DNA of 64,000 nucleotides from Pseudohongiella nitratireducens (GCF_001642735.1 NZ_LWHM01000034.1:133152-197151), one strand, 5' to 3'. Counted from the first letter of the stretch, positions 9,309-20,048 are shown. Notes: generated by a model not told the origin, from the sequence alone. A program made the numbers and translations.

Positions 9309-10144
9309 CAGTTCAACAAATCCTCCGGTCTGAATGTCAGCAGCAATGAGCGAAAATTCGCCTCAAAAAGCCTTGGGGGCATGCTGCTCAGCTCCCTGAA
9401 TCGTCCTACGGCACGCACCGCATCTTCAGCGGCTCTGTCAAACGCCGCGTCGCCACTGGAGCGTACTATTTCCACATCAATCACATCGCCAGTCGGCACC
9501 AGGCGAATGCGTAGCACTGCCGTCATGCCATTTCTGGCACTGGGCGGTCTGGACCAGTTGCGTTGTACCAGGTCATGGATAATCGCTGTATAACCTGCTA
9601 CCTGGTCCTGCGCTGCGGCTTGTGCTGCAGCCTGAGCTTCTGCCTGCCTGGCGGCTTCTTCAGCCTGCTGCTGACGAAGTGCTTCCTGGCGGGCAGCCTC
9701 TTCCTGGCGACGTTGTTCTTCCTGGCGTTGCTGGGCCAGGCGTTCCTGCTCTAATCGTTCTTGCCGTTCGCGCTCTTGTTGCACCTCACGCTCACGCTGC
9801 AACTGCGCCTGCCGCTCTGCTTCTGCTTCGCGCTGTGCTTCCGCTTCGGCCTGTTGCTGCGCTTCCTGCCTGGCAGCTTCTTCCTGGCGGCGCTGTTCCG
9901 CTTGCCGTTGTGCTTCCTGTTGTCGGGCTTCTTCCTGACGACGCTGCTCAGCCTGCTGCGCCTGCACCTGCTCATTACGCGCCTGCGGATTCTCCGCCAC
10001 CAACTGGGCCTGAACCGACGGCGGCCGTACCAACTCTGCTGGCTCCGAACTGACCCGCTGCATCATCAATAAGGTGCCAATAATCAGCCCATGCAGCAAC
10101 ACGGCTAAAAAAACTGAAAAAGGATAACCGTTAAATGCCGTCAC
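9308..10144 (-). CDS. tolA: cell envelope protein TolA
   Basis: TolA spans the periplasm and passes proton-motive-force energy from TolQR to Pal. One N-terminal membrane helix (VFLAVLLHGLIIGTLLMM) is followed by a long Ala/Gln/Glu/Arg helical domain of repeated RQEEARQQEAQR-type units (about residues 45-178). The C-terminal TolA-III domain (YTAIIHDLVQRNWSRPPSARNG onward) shows the TonB-like fold. The start is a GTG at 10144, four bases after tolR. The repetitive helix makes the opposite strand look open in several frames, and these are artefacts. Confidence 0.94.
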   Translation of the reverse strand: MTAFNGYPFSVFLAVLLHGLIIGTLLMMQRVSSEPAELVRPPSVQAQLVAENPQARNEQVQAQQAEQRRQEEARQQEAQRQAEQRRQEEAARQEAQQQAEAEAQREAEAERQAQLQREREVQQERERQERLEQERLAQQRQEEQRRQEEAARQEALRQQQAEEAARQAEAQAAAQAAAQDQVAGYTAIIHDLVQRNWSRPPSARNGMTAVLRIRLVPTGDVIDVEIVRSSGDAAFDRAAEDAVRAVGRFRELSSMPPRLFEANFRSLLLTFRPEDLLN

Positions 10145-10148
10145 ACGA

Positions 10149-10583
10149 TCATTCCAGTGGTTTGGTAACCAGGTTGGGGCTGGTAATGCCAGCCGTGCGC
10201 AAAGCCTCCATCAAACTAATAAAGGGCCCGTAACTCGCCTGGGCATCCCCTTCCACAAATATCTGTATGCCGGGGTTCACTTCCACAATACGCGACACCT
10301 GATCACCGATCATGGCCAGCTCAACCGGTTGCTGCTCCTCGGCCGATGTCACACCCAGACTGATGTAATACTCATTCGCGGCCGTCAATTCAATCACCAG
10401 GGTTTCCGCATCTTCATCCACCTCCAGTGGCTCTGAAGACGCTTCCGGCAAATCAACCCGCAAACCCTGCGTCAATAGCGGTGCTGTCACCATAAACACG
10501 ACCAGCAATACCAGCATGACATCAATAAAGGGGACAACATTGATTTCCCCTATCGGTTTACGTTTCTTACGGATGATATCCAC
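10149..10583 (-). CDS. tolR: TolR, proton channel subunit
   Basis: An ExbD/TolR family protein of 144 residues. One membrane helix carries the proton-conducting aspartate in NVVPFIDVMLVLLVVFMV. The periplasmic domain ends with LMEALRTAGITSPNLVTKPLE. It works with TolQ in the inner membrane. It lies 30 bases after tolQ and 4 bases before tolA. Confidence 0.95.
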   Translation of the reverse strand: MDIIRKKRKPIGEINVVPFIDVMLVLLVVFMVTAPLLTQGLRVDLPEASSEPLEVDEDAETLVIELTAANEYYISLGVTSAEEQQPVELAMIGDQVSRIVEVNPGIQIFVEGDAQASYGPFISLMEALRTAGITSPNLVTKPLE

Positions 10584-10613
10584 GACTTATTCCAGTTTTG
10601 TGTCTGGTCGGGT

Positions 10614-11306
10614 TTATTTTTGATTGCCAAACACCTGACGATGCAGGATGCCGGCAAATTCCTCGGTAAACGTAATATAGTTACCCGTAATGGCATCCAC
10701 CCGTGTTGAATAACGGTTATAAGCGACGTAAGCAGGAATCGCTGCAAACAGCCCCATGGCTGTTGCGATCAAGGCTTCTGCAATGGCCGGCGCCACTACC
10801 TGCAAAGACGCCTGCCCCTGACCTGCCAGTGCAATAAAAGAGTTCATGATGCCAATCACAGTACCAAACAGGCCGATATACGGGGACACAGATCCAACCG
10901 TCGCCAGGAATGGCAAATGCTTCTCCAGCTTCTCTTCCTCGCGAGAGTAGGCTACGCGCATGGCCCGTTGAGCTCCCGCCATAATGCCTTCGGCACTGAC
11001 ACCACCCTGCTGGCGAAGTCGCATAAATTCCTTGAAGCCGGCCCGGAAGATATTTTCCATGCCGCCAGTCGGTTTGTTATCTTTTTGCTGATTACTACCT
11101 TCCCGGTACAGCTGGCTAAGATCCATGCCAGACCAGAAACGCTTTTCAAAATTCCACATCCCCTGATCGGCACTGTTAAGCACAAGCAGGCGTTGAATAA
11201 TCATGACCCAGGACACGATTGAGGCAAGCAACAAAATCAGCATGACCAGTTGCACGACAATCGTCGCTTCGAAAATCAGGGTCCAAACACTTAACTCATT
11301 CTGCAC
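10614..11306 (-). CDS. tolQ: TolQ, proton channel subunit
   Basis: A MotA/TolQ/ExbB family protein with three membrane segments: VVQLVMLILLLASIVSWVMI, the FLATVGSVSPYIGLFGTVIGI helix, and IAEALIATAMGLFAAIPAYV. The start is best placed at the GTG at 11306. A GGAG motif at 11315-11318 lies 8 bases before it, and the resulting 230-residue protein has the normal TolQ length and its SVWTLIFEA opening. The first tol gene usually follows ybgC, which is missing here: the 116 bases to ruvB hold no gene. Confidence 0.94.
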   Translation of the reverse strand: MQNELSVWTLIFEATIVVQLVMLILLLASIVSWVMIIQRLLVLNSADQGMWNFEKRFWSGMDLSQLYREGSNQQKDNKPTGGMENIFRAGFKEFMRLRQQGGVSAEGIMAGAQRAMRVAYSREEEKLEKHLPFLATVGSVSPYIGLFGTVIGIMNSFIALAGQGQASLQVVAPAIAEALIATAMGLFAAIPAYVAYNRYSTRVDAITGNYITFTEEFAGILHRQVFGNQK

Positions 11307-11422
11307 CAGGCAATCTCCAGTCTGGTTACGGGGCAAATTCGGTAGATTATAAAGCAGTGATACAACTTATCCTACTGCCGTCAATGACACAAGGCTGATC
11401 AAATATGTCCAAATTCTGACTA

Positions 11423-12448
11423 TCATTCATGGCCCGGCACCGGCAATCCAAACTGCAGATAGGCGTGTGGAGTCACCATACGGCCTCTTGGCGTACGGAT
11501 CAGAAAACCCTGCTGAATCAGGTAAGGTTCCAGGACATCTTCAATGGTGTCACGTTCCTCACTAATCGCGGCAGCCAGACTATCAACCCCCACCGGTCCG
11601 CCACCAAACTTCTCAATCAGTGTCATCAGTAAACGGCGATCCATGTGGTCAAAACCGTTATCATCAATACTCAGCATATCCAGCGCCTGACTGGCCACAT
11701 CACGACTGATGGCGCCATCATGACGGACATCGCTGAAGTCACGGACCCGGCGCAGCAGGCGATTGGCAATTCTTGGCGTGCCACGGGAACGACGGGCGAT
11801 TTCATGAGCACCGCCTTCATCCATGGCACAGGAAAGAATCCTGGCTGAGCGGGTGACAATTTCGCTTAACTGACTGGTGTCATAGAACTCCAGCCGCTGG
11901 ATGATACCAAAGCGGTCTCTCAGGGGAGATGTCAGCAACCCCGCGCGAGTCGTTGCCCCGACCAGCGTAAACGGTGGCAACTCCAGTTTTATGGAACGGG
12001 CAGCCGGCCCTTCTCCGATCATGATATCGAGCTGGTAGTCTTCCATGGCCGGATAGAGAATTTCTTCAATGGCGGGACTCAGGCGGTGAATTTCATCAAT
12101 GAACAACACATCCCCGTGCTCCAGATTGGTCAGCATGGCCGCAAGGTCGCCTGCTTTTTCCAATACCGGGCCAGATGTCGTTTTTATAGAAACGTCCAGC
12201 TCATTAGCAATAATATTAGCCAGTGTCGTCTTACCAAGCCCGGGCGGACCAAAAATCAGCGTATGATCCAGCGGTTCGTTGCGATTCCTGGCAGCACTGA
12301 TGAAAATATCCATCTGCTGCTTCACATCATCCTGGCCGATATAATCAGTCAATGACAACGGCCGGATAGCACGGTCGACACTCTGTTCCTGCCCCCCTTC
12401 CGTTTCCGGGGAGATCAGACGCTGATTATCTTCCTCGATATAACTCAT
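11423..12448 (-). CDS. ruvB: Holliday junction branch-migration helicase RuvB
   Basis: An AAA+ motor that drives branch migration with RuvA. Visible motifs are Walker [10 protein letters not shown], Walker [10 protein letters not shown], sensor 1 [19 protein letters not shown], the arginine finger region, and a C-terminal winged helix ending [15 protein letters not shown]. The start is taken at the ATG at 12448 (341 residues), which has an AGGGA motif just before it. A longer frame from 12487 adds residues that do not resemble RuvB. Confidence 0.96.
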   Translation of the reverse strand: MSYIEEDNQRLISPETEGGQEQSVDRAIRPLSLTDYIGQDDVKQQMDIFISAARNRNEPLDHTLIFGPPGLGKTTLANIIANELDVSIKTTSGPVLEKAGDLAAMLTNLEHGDVLFIDEIHRLSPAIEEILYPAMEDYQLDIMIGEGPAARSIKLELPPFTLVGATTRAGLLTSPLRDRFGIIQRLEFYDTSQLSEIVTRSARILSCAMDEGGAHEIARRSRGTPRIANRLLRRVRDFSDVRHDGAISRDVASQALDMLSIDDNGFDHMDRRLLMTLIEKFGGGPVGVDSLAAAISEERDTIEDVLEPYLIQQGFLIRTPRGRMVTPHAYLQFGLPVPGHE

Positions 12449-12512
12449 GTGATTCCCTGACACGATTTTGGTGCACAATATTTTCAATGCACGATTTCAA
12501 TACGAGTTATTG

Positions 12513-13148
12513 CTATATAGCTCGCTGCAGTGCCAGCCTGATCAGCTCCTCACTGCGCACCACACCCGGATTATCTTTCTGAACCCGCACAATCATTTTA
12601 GTTGCCTCTGCGGGTCGGTATCCCAGCGCAATAAGCGCCGTTTCAGCCTCTTCAGCCAGTTGCCGGGCATCAGGTTGTGAGCTGCCTCCTGAGGCATTGC
12701 TGGCCGGACCTGCCGTGCCATCCCCGGCCACTGGCTCTGTCTGCCATTCCTTTAGCCGGTCCCGCATATCCAGCAATAAACGCTCTGCCGTTTTTTTACC
12801 AATCCCCGGTATGCGGGTCAACGCCGCTGCGTCACCTCGATTGACCAACAGAACAAACTCGTCTGCACTAACGCCAGAAAGAATAGCCAGAGCGACCTTG
12901 GGGCCGACACCATTGACTTTGATCAGGGCACGGAATAATTCACGCTCACTGGTACTGGCAAAACCGTACAGGAGCTGGGCATCCTCTCGCACCACCAGGT
13001 GCGTATGCAGCATAACGCCCTCACCGACCGCCGGTAACTGGTAGAAAGTACTCATCGGCGCCAGCACCTCATAACCAAGGCCCTGGATATCAACCAGCAG
13101 CTCCGGGGCCTGCTTCACCAGCAATTTACCTGTCAGTCGTCCAATCAC
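12513..13148 (-). CDS. ruvA: Holliday junction DNA helicase subunit RuvA
   Basis: RuvA (211 residues) binds Holliday junctions and loads RuvB. The OB-fold starts MIGRLTGKLLVKQAPELLVDI. Two helix-hairpin-helix motifs include the VNGVGPKVALAILS and IPGIGKKTAERLLLDM segments. A Gly/Ser-rich linker leads to domain III (ALIALGYRPAEATKMI), which contacts RuvB. It lies between ruvC and ruvB with gaps of 73 and 64 bases. Confidence 0.96.
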   Translation of the reverse strand: MIGRLTGKLLVKQAPELLVDIQGLGYEVLAPMSTFYQLPAVGEGVMLHTHLVVREDAQLLYGFASTSERELFRALIKVNGVGPKVALAILSGVSADEFVLLVNRGDAAALTRIPGIGKKTAERLLLDMRDRLKEWQTEPVAGDGTAGPASNASGGSSQPDARQLAEEAETALIALGYRPAEATKMIVRVQKDNPGVVRSEELIRLALQRAI

Positions 13149-13221
13149 ATGTACACCTTATTATTCCTTTCCTGTTCGATTACGTGCGAACCCAACAATT
13201 AATCCCTGGCTGCCAATAAAA

Positions 13222-13743
13222 TCAGCTACGAAAGCGACGCCGGCTGAACCCTCGCGCCGAGGCAATCTTTACCATACTGCTACGCGTATTGGCATGGCAA
13301 ATCGCAATAGCCAGGGCATCGGCAGCATCAGACTGAAGCTTTCCCTGCAGACCCAGCAAAGCTCTGACCATATGCTGCACCTGCAACTTATCAGCAGAAC
13401 CAGATCCGGTGACGGATTGTTTAACCGTGCGGGCGGGGTATTCAGCCAGCGGCAGATCGTGCTCAACGCAGGCCACCATGGCACTGCCCCGGGCCTGACC
13501 CAGCTTTAATGCTGAAGACACACTTTTACCCAAAAAGACTTCTTCAATGGCGCTTTCCTGAGGGGAATAACGCTCGATCACCTCGGTGATGCCACGAAAG
13601 ATGGTGCGTAGCCGCTGTGGATGGGCACCAGGCTCAGGACGAATACAACCGCTGGCGACATAACGCAAGCGGTTGCCATCTACCTCGATAACCCCGAACC
13701 CGGTTGCCCGGGAACCGGGGTCAATACCCAGTATGAGGGTCAT
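13222..13743 (-). CDS. ruvC: crossover junction endodeoxyribonuclease RuvC
   Basis: The Holliday junction resolvase, 173 residues. The catalytic acidic residues appear in ILGIDPGSRATGFGV (Asp), SAIEEVFLGKS (Glu) and SDAADALAIAICH (two Asp). The usual Lys/Arg-rich tail is present. In many gammaproteobacteria yebC lies between aspS and ruvC. Here only 42 bases separate them. Confidence 0.96.
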   Translation of the reverse strand: MTLILGIDPGSRATGFGVIEVDGNRLRYVASGCIRPEPGAHPQRLRTIFRGITEVIERYSPQESAIEEVFLGKSVSSALKLGQARGSAMVACVEHDLPLAEYPARTVKQSVTGSGSADKLQVQHMVRALLGLQGKLQSDAADALAIAICHANTRSSMVKIASARGFSRRRFRS

Positions 13744-13785
13744 TGCTGACTCCTGAAAGGGTTGTCCAGCCTTACGCCGGGCAAC

Positions 13786-15564
13786 TTAACTTTCTGCAGC
13801 GCCCGGTTTTTCGCGCAAACGAATATTCAACTCACGCAATTGTCGGTTTGAGACCGGCCCAGGGGCATCGGTCAACGGGCAGGATGCAGATTGTGTTTTC
13901 GGGAAAGCGATCACCTCCCGAATAGAGCTCGCGCCTGTCATCAACATGATCAGTCGATCCAGACCGAAGGCCAGGCCACCATGGGGCGGACAACCGGACG
14001 ACAAAGCATTGAGCAGGAAGCCAAACTTCTCTTCCGCCTCTTCTTCGCCAATACCAAGCAGGTCGAAAACCGCCTGCTGCATATCAGGCTGATTAATACG
14101 GATCGAACCACCGCCCAGCTCAGTGCCGTTCAGCACCATGTCATAGGCGCGGGATAATGCCGTTGCCGGATTCTCACGCAATTCAGCAGGCGAACATTGT
14201 GGGGCAGTGAACGGGTGATGCAGCGCTGCCAGCGAGCCATCGCTGTTCTTCTCGAACATCGGGAAGTCGACGACCCACAGCGGCGCCCAACCTTCTTTGA
14301 CCATACCCATATCGGCACCAGCCTTGAGACGCAATGCACCGATGGCTTCATTGACCACTGTGATCTTATCAGCGCCAAAGAATACGATGTCACCCGTCTG
14401 GGCACCGGCACGCTCAAGCACCTGCTGCACTACATCTTCCGGCATGAACTTGATGATCGGTGACTGCAGACCTTCCATACCGGCTGCCAGATCATTGACC
14501 TTGATCCAGGCCAGACCTTTGGCACCGTAAATACCGACAAATTTGGTGTAATCGTCAATCACCTTACGCGTCAGTGCAGCACCGCCTGGTACCCGCAAAG
14601 CCACTACCCGGCTTTCCGGGTCTTTCGCCGGACCGGCAAACACTTTGAAATCAACGCCGGCCATCAGATCAGCGACATCCGTGAATTCCATGTCGATACG
14701 CAGATCAGGCTTGTCGGAACCAAAGCGACGCATGGCTTCTTCCCAGGTCATACGGGGGAAGTCGCCAAGATCAACACTCAGGTATTTCTGGAAGATGTCT
14801 CGAATCATGCTTTCCGCAATCGACATGATATCGTCTTCCTCAAGAAAGGAAGTCTCAATATCGATCTGGGTAAATTCAGGCTGACGGTCAGCACGCAGGT
14901 CTTCATCGCGGAAACACTTGGCAATCTGGTAATACCGATCCATGCCCGCCACCATCAGGATCTGTTTAAACAGCTGGGGCGACTGTGGCAATGCAAAGAA
15001 TTCACCGGGATGGGTGCGGCTCGGCACCAGGTAGTCACGAGCACCTTCCGGCGTCGCGCGCGTCAGGATCGGCGTTTCGATATCCAGAAAACCGTGCTCG
15101 TCCAGGAAGTTACGAATAGCGGTTGTCACTTTGGAGCGAAACCGCAGACGGTCGATCATCTCCGGGCGACGCAAATCGATATAACGGTGACGCAGGCGGA
15201 CATCCTCACTGACGGAGGAATGCTCATCCAGTTGGAATGGAGGTGTTTTTGCCTGGCTCAGGATTTCCAGCTCATGCGCCAGCACTTCAATTTCGCCACT
15301 GGGCAGGTCTTTATTGACCGTCCCGTCAGGGCGCGCACGAACCCGACCGGTAACACGCACAACAAACTCATTGCGCAGGGTTTCAGCATCGGCAAACGTA
15401 GACTCCCGGTCCGGATCAAATACGATCTGAGCCAGTCCGTCGCGGTCCCGCAGATCCACGAAGATCACGCCCCCGTGATCGCGTCGTCGATGAACCCAAC
15501 CACATAACGTTACGGTTTCATCGATCCTTTCTGCATTTAGCTGTCCGCAATAATGACTGCGCAT
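13786..15564 (-). CDS. aspS: aspartate-tRNA ligase
   Basis: A class IIb aminoacyl-tRNA synthetase of 592 residues. It has the N-terminal OB-fold anticodon domain ([18 protein letters not shown], then [20 protein letters not shown]), motif 2 in [20 protein letters not shown], the bacterial GAD insertion, and motif 3 [17 protein letters not shown] near the C-terminus. The length is standard for bacteria. It is the second gene of the leftward run, 104 bases after the zinc-ribbon gene. Whether it is discriminating or also charges tRNA-Asn cannot be told from the window. Confidence 0.96.
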   Translation of the reverse strand: MRSHYCGQLNAERIDETVTLCGWVHRRRDHGGVIFVDLRDRDGLAQIVFDPDRESTFADAETLRNEFVVRVTGRVRARPDGTVNKDLPSGEIEVLAHELEILSQAKTPPFQLDEHSSVSEDVRLRHRYIDLRRPEMIDRLRFRSKVTTAIRNFLDEHGFLDIETPILTRATPEGARDYLVPSRTHPGEFFALPQSPQLFKQILMVAGMDRYYQIAKCFRDEDLRADRQPEFTQIDIETSFLEEDDIMSIAESMIRDIFQKYLSVDLGDFPRMTWEEAMRRFGSDKPDLRIDMEFTDVADLMAGVDFKVFAGPAKDPESRVVALRVPGGAALTRKVIDDYTKFVGIYGAKGLAWIKVNDLAAGMEGLQSPIIKFMPEDVVQQVLERAGAQTGDIVFFGADKITVVNEAIGALRLKAGADMGMVKEGWAPLWVVDFPMFEKNSDGSLAALHHPFTAPQCSPAELRENPATALSRAYDMVLNGTELGGGSIRINQPDMQQAVFDLLGIGEEEAEEKFGFLLNALSSGCPPHGGLAFGLDRLIMLMTGASSIREVIAFPKTQSASCPLTDAPGPVSNRQLRELNIRLREKPGAAES

Positions 15565-15611
15565 AATCCGTCCTGTCTGTTTCTTAATCGATTGCTTTAA
15601 AGTGTGACTTA

Positions 15612-15647
15612 TTTCTGTTTTTTCTGTTTTTTCTGTTTTTTCTGTTT
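15612..15647. repeat. four 9-bp tandem repeats upstream of aspS
   Basis: Four perfect copies of TTTCTGTTT on the plus strand, with a partial fifth after them, lie 48 bases from the aspS start in the gap to the zinc-ribbon gene. On the transcribed strand it reads as an A-rich AAACAGAAA repeat in the aspS leader. Copy number could vary by slippage. Confidence 0.85.
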
Positions 15648-15668
15648 TCTGCCCAGCTGTATCATTAA

Positions 15669-15953
15669 CTAGCTGGCGGCTGCGTTGCTACCGCCTGGCT
15701 TGGCACTGCTGTTACTGCCGCTCGTATTCGAGCCTGCCGTTTTGGCATCCTGGGTACCGTGTTTCCGGTTACCCGTCTTGAAATCGGTTTCATACCAGCC
15801 AGTCCCTTTCAACCGGAAACTGGGTGCCGATATCTGCTTGGCAAGTTCTGGTTTGCCACAAGCCGGGCAGTCGCTGAGCGGTGCATCGCTCATACGCTGA
15901 ATGGCTTCCAGTTGGTGCCCGCATGCCTTACATTGATAATCATAAATTGGCAT
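15669..15953 (-). CDS. FmdB-family zinc ribbon protein
   Basis: A 94-residue protein starting [19 protein letters not shown], with the FmdB CxxC...CxxC zinc ribbon (C-KA-C and C-PA-C). A basic [11 protein letters not shown] stretch follows, then a low-complexity Gly/Ser/Asn/Ala tail. The family is a putative regulator of unknown mechanism. It is commonly found just upstream of aspS in gammaproteobacteria, as here, and probably begins this transcript. Confidence 0.88.
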   Translation of the reverse strand: MPIYDYQCKACGHQLEAIQRMSDAPLSDCPACGKPELAKQISAPSFRLKGTGWYETDFKTGNRKHGTQDAKTAGSNTSGSNSSAKPGGSNAAAS

Positions 15954-16371
15954 AGTTGTAATTCATCCTCCGAAAAATCAACCCATACCCTGCTGTTGCG
16001 ATCGTCAAATGCCGAAACGGAAAAGCAGATCCGCCGAAAAGCCGCCGATTATACCTCTTTTCTTAAAATTGATCATCTGAAAACCGGTACATTCCCGCAT
16101 TATGTATAATTGCTGTGAGATTGAGCTCAAACCCTTACACATACACCGTTCCGGACACTTGCTAGAGGGCATTCAATCCTTTATAAATAGCTGGGTATAA
16201 TGATTATAACAACAGCAAAGAACCTGACTCACAACAGGTCTTGAGCAATTGACCACAGACTATTGACCATAAACTAAGGTTGCGAACATGGGTATGGATC
16301 AGCCCCGTAACCGGCAATCGAAGTAAACGACCTGAATCAAACAGACAACAACCAGACTAACGGGAACTAGC
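15954..16371. other. 418-base divergent regulatory gap
   Basis: No gene is seen here. It separates the leftward zinc-ribbon gene from the rightward HU-like gene. Two TATAAT hexamers on the plus strand (16105-16110 and 16196-16201) are possible -10 elements for the HU-like gene, but neither has a convincing -35. If the second is used, the HU-like mRNA would have a leader of about 165 bases. Confidence 0.5.
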
Positions 16372-16737
16372 ATGGCAGCTTCAAAACCAGCAAGCAAAAC
16401 TCCAGTAAAAAAGAAAACAGCAATTTCAGACAAGTACACTAAAGCCGCAATCCTCACCGAAATCGCCCAGAACACGGACCTGACCAAAAAACAGGTTGAT
16501 GCTGTACTGGAAGAATTGGGTGTACTGATTGAGCGACACATCAAAAAACGCGGTGTCGGTGAATTCACCCTGCCAGGTCTGCTCAAGATCAAGGCAGTCA
16601 AAAAACCGGCTCAGCCTGCACGCAAGAATGTACCCAACCCATTCAAACCCGGCGAGTTCATGGATATCGCCCGCAAACCAGCCAGTACACGTGTCAAGAT
16701 TTTACCGCTGAAAAAACTCAAAGAGTTCGCTCAGTAA
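16372..16737 (+). CDS. HU-family DNA-binding protein with Lys-rich N-terminal tail
   Basis: A 121-residue HU/IHF-superfamily protein. Residues 1-20 are a basic, histone-like tail (KPASKTPVKKKT). The HU fold follows: helices YTKAAILTEIAQNTDLTKKQ and DAVLEELGVLIERHIKKRG, then the beta region FTLPGLLKIK and a basic arm with KPAQPARKNVPNPFKPGE, which takes the place of the usual HU arm with its RNPATGE motif. It is longer than canonical HU (90) and belongs to the divergent HU branch rather than HupA/HupB. It likely bends or compacts DNA. It is monocistronic, with its own strong terminator downstream. Confidence 0.83.
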   Translation: MAASKPASKTPVKKKTAISDKYTKAAILTEIAQNTDLTKKQVDAVLEELGVLIERHIKKRGVGEFTLPGLLKIKAVKKPAQPARKNVPNPFKPGEFMDIARKPASTRVKILPLKKLKEFAQ

Positions 16738-16764
16738 ACCAATCAAACCGCACGGACCACTGTG

Positions 16765-16807
16765 ATACCCGGGCCCTGATCTGTCAGGGCGCGGGTATTT
16801 TGTCTTT
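16765..16807 (+). terminator. rho-independent terminator after the HU-like gene
   Basis: ATACCCG and GCCCTGA on the left pair with TCAGGGC and CGGGTAT on the right around a four-base loop, followed by a T-rich TTTTGTCTTT tail. The hairpin starts 27 bases after the stop codon. Confidence 0.9.
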
Positions 16808-16843
16808 ACCCCACTCATTGTCACCGGAACCTATTGTAGACTC

Positions 16844-18583
16844 ATGCGCACCAGTCAATATTTAATCGCCACCCTTCGGGAAACGCCTGCTGATGCAGAG
16901 ATAGCCAGCCACCAATTAATGTTGAGAGCGGGTCTTATCCGCAAACTCGCCAGTGGGATGTACACCTGGCTCCCCGCCGGTCTGCGCGTACTGCAAAAGG
17001 TCAGCCAGATCGTCAGAGAAGAGATGAACCGTGCCGCCGCCATGGAAGTCTCGATGCCAGTCGTTCAGTCGGCAGAGCTTTGGCAAGAGTCAGGCCGCTG
17101 GGATCAGATGGGACCTGAGCTGCTTCGCTTCAAGGATCGACATGAGCGTGATTTCTGCCTGGGCCCGACTCACGAAGAAGTGATTACCGACCTGGTTCGC
17201 AACGAGTTCAATAGCTACAAGCAACTGCCGGTCAACTTCTACCAGATTCAAATGAAATTCCGCGATGAACGCCGACCCCGGTTCGGAGTGATGCGAGCGC
17301 GCGAATTCCTGATGAAAGACGCCTACTCTTTCCACATCAATGAAAGTTCGCTGGCTCAGACCTACGAGCTGATGTACCAGACATACAGCAATATTTTTCA
17401 GCGCCTCGGCCTCGATTTTCGGGCAGTGCTGGCCGATACCGGCAATATCGGTGGCAGCACCTCACATGAGTTCCATGTGCTGGCAGACTCTGGCGAGGAT
17501 GAAATCGTGTTCAGCTCTGACAGTGATTATGCCGCCAACATCGAACTGGCTGATGGCATTCTGAGCGATGCCGATTTCAGCTGTGACGACACAGCAGAAG
17601 CACTGGAAGAAGTCGCTACAGGCGATGCACGCAGCATTGAAGATGTCGCAAACCTGTTGGCAGCTGACAAGCGGTCTCTGGTCAAAACACTGGTCATCAA
17701 AGCCGAAACCAGCGAAGCCAATCCGAAAGGGTTGATGGTATTGGTACTGCGCGGCGACCAGGAACTGAATCCCGTCAAGGCCGAAAAATTACCTGGCGTG
17801 CTATCACCAATGACCATGGCAACAGACGAAGAAATTTTCGCAGCGCTGGGCGCCAAACCTGGCAGCCTGGGCCCATGCGACTTGCAAGGCGTGCCTGTTG
17901 TTGCTGACAAAAGCGCAGCATCACTGCGAAATTTCATCTGTGGCGCAAACCGTGACGGCTACCATTTACGCAATGCCAACTGGGACCGTGACGCCAGTTA
18001 CGAACAGGTATTTGACCTTCGCAAGGTTCGCGAAGGCGATGGTAGCCCCGACGGCAAGGGCACCCTGTCCATCAAACGCGGTATCGAAGTGGGACATATT
18101 TTCCAGCTGGGTACCAAATACAGCCAGGCCATGAACGCCTCGGTGCTGGATGAAAACGGCAAATCAGTGATGATGAACATGGGTTGTTACGGCATTGGTG
18201 TAAGCCGAATCGTGGCAGCAGCCATTGAACAGAACCACGATGAAAATGGCATTATCTGGCCCGATGCCATTGCCCCGTTTCAGGTCGCCATTGTGCCACT
18301 GAACGCGCACAAGTCAGAAAGCGTCATGCCGGTCAGTGAGGAACTGAAGTCTGCCCTGGAAGCAGCGGGCATCGATGTTATTCTCGATGACCGTGACCGA
18401 AAAACCAGTCCCGGAGTCAAATTTGCGGACATGGAGCTGATGGGAATTCCACACCGCCTGGTTGTTTCTGAACGGGGCCTGGAGAATGACCAGATTGAAT
18501 ACAAGGCACGCGGCGCCAGCGACCCCGAGTTACTGCCACGCAATGAAGTGGTCGAGATACTGAAAGCCAGACTGGCACAGTAA
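16844..18583 (+). CDS. proS: proline-tRNA ligase
   Basis: A bacterial-type class II synthetase of 579 residues. It begins [20 protein letters not shown]. Motif 1 lies around [20 protein letters not shown]. Motif 2 is [21 protein letters not shown]. The editing (INS) domain at about 225-400 carries the family's HLRNAN segment. Motif 3 is [17 protein letters not shown]. The anticodon domain closes the protein. Editing-domain presence implies it can clear mischarged Ala-tRNA-Pro. It is followed by yihY in the same direction. Confidence 0.96.
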   Translation: MRTSQYLIATLRETPADAEIASHQLMLRAGLIRKLASGMYTWLPAGLRVLQKVSQIVREEMNRAAAMEVSMPVVQSAELWQESGRWDQMGPELLRFKDRHERDFCLGPTHEEVITDLVRNEFNSYKQLPVNFYQIQMKFRDERRPRFGVMRAREFLMKDAYSFHINESSLAQTYELMYQTYSNIFQRLGLDFRAVLADTGNIGGSTSHEFHVLADSGEDEIVFSSDSDYAANIELADGILSDADFSCDDTAEALEEVATGDARSIEDVANLLAADKRSLVKTLVIKAETSEANPKGLMVLVLRGDQELNPVKAEKLPGVLSPMTMATDEEIFAALGAKPGSLGPCDLQGVPVVADKSAASLRNFICGANRDGYHLRNANWDRDASYEQVFDLRKVREGDGSPDGKGTLSIKRGIEVGHIFQLGTKYSQAMNASVLDENGKSVMMNMGCYGIGVSRIVAAAIEQNHDENGIIWPDAIAPFQVAIVPLNAHKSESVMPVSEELKSALEAAGIDVILDDRDRKTSPGVKFADMELMGIPHRLVVSERGLENDQIEYKARGASDPELLPRNEVVEILKARLAQ

Positions 18584-18601
18584 CGGCTTCAAACCACGAC
18601 A

Positions 18602-18633
18602 GCTGAGGCTGGTCATTTATGGCTGGCCTCAGC
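18602..18633. other. hairpin between proS and yihY
   Basis: An 8-base perfect stem (GCTGAGGC with GCCTCAGC) around a 16-base loop lies in the 65-base gap, ending just before the yihY ribosome site. No T-run follows, so it is not a canonical terminator. It may mark mRNA processing or modulate yihY translation. Confidence 0.4.
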
Positions 18634-18648
18634 CAACCAGGGTGAACT

Positions 18649-20048
18649 ATGCGAGTTCGATCAATCCAGGATATTCGAACCATCATCGACAGTTTCATCT
18701 GGCAGGATGATGATGCTGCTGGCTTTAACCAGTGGCAACGCGCCGGCATGAAAACATTGCGCATCATCTACGCCATCATTCGTGACATGACCGAAGGTCA
18801 GCTTTCCCTGCGCGCCATGAGCCTGGTGTATTACACCGTGATTGCTATTGTGCCGATGTTGGCACTGACTTTCTCGGTATTAAAAGGGCTCGGTGTACAC
18901 AACTCGCTGGAGCCATTTCTGCTCGGAACCCTGGAGCCTTTCCTGGGCGAGTACGGCGCACAGATTACCAATAATGTCGTCAGCTTTGTCGACAATGTCC
19001 GGGTCGATGTTCTCAGCGTCGTCAGCCTGGGTGTACTGCTGTACACAGTACTGACCATGATGCAAAAAATAGAATTCACGTTCAACTACATCTGGTCAGT
19101 CTCACAGCCTCGCTCACTGGCCAACCGGGTCAGCGAATATCTTTTTGCCGTCATTGTCAGCCCGCTACTGATCCTGATTTCGGTTGGTATTGCCTCTTAT
19201 GTCAACACCAACTTCTTTGTTCGCTACCTGGAAACTGTAACCTTTGGCGAACACTTTCTACGTGTCATGGCTGAGATAATGCCATTACTTTTTATGTCCC
19301 TGGCATTTGCTCTGGCTTTCAGCTTCATCCCTAACACGCGGGTCAAATTCAGCTCAGCTTTGCTCGGCGGCGTTGTCACAACCATTGCCTGGAAAACCAT
19401 GGGCTGGGTATTCCAGAATTTCATTACGGTAAACTCTGCCAATGCGGTGATCTATGCTGCATTCTTCGCGGTTATTCTGGTCATGCTGTTTATTTATCTG
19501 GGCTGGCTAATGCTGATGATAGGTTCATCAGTGGCTTTTTATCATCAATACCCTTCCAAAGCCCGAAGCGGCCGAAAACCACTGGGGCTTAGCCAGCAAA
19601 CCAAAGAAGAGCTGACACTAACCATCGCCATGTTGGTGGTAAAGCGCTTCCGCAAAAACCAGCCACCGTGGACACTGGAAGAACTGCACGCCTATACCCG
19701 GTTACCCCCACCCATGATCGAAGCTGCACTATCTTTATTGATAAGCATTAATTTCATCAGGACGACTGACGATCAGCCTCGCAGTTACCTGCCGGTGAAT
19801 TCCGTAGAATCTGTCCGTATCAATGACATCCGGCACCGCTTACGCGAATACGCTCCTGACGGCCGGGATATCCGCCACCGCTGCCAGGAACAACGGGCAA
19901 TGCATATGTTTCTGGACGAGTTTCATAAGGAATCCGATACCGAATTCGGACAAATGACTTTTGCCGAGCTACTTAAAGAAACGCCAAGCACCGCTGAAGG
20001 CAAAGCCATCAAAGAAAATCTGGACATAGACCTGCACAAGGACACACC

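Noticed and set aside
9622-10053. Long open frames on the plus strand opposite tolA
   Set aside because: Produced by the repetitive, low-stop-codon helix-coding region of tolA. The peptides are Leu/Pro/Ala-rich nonsense without a ribosome site.
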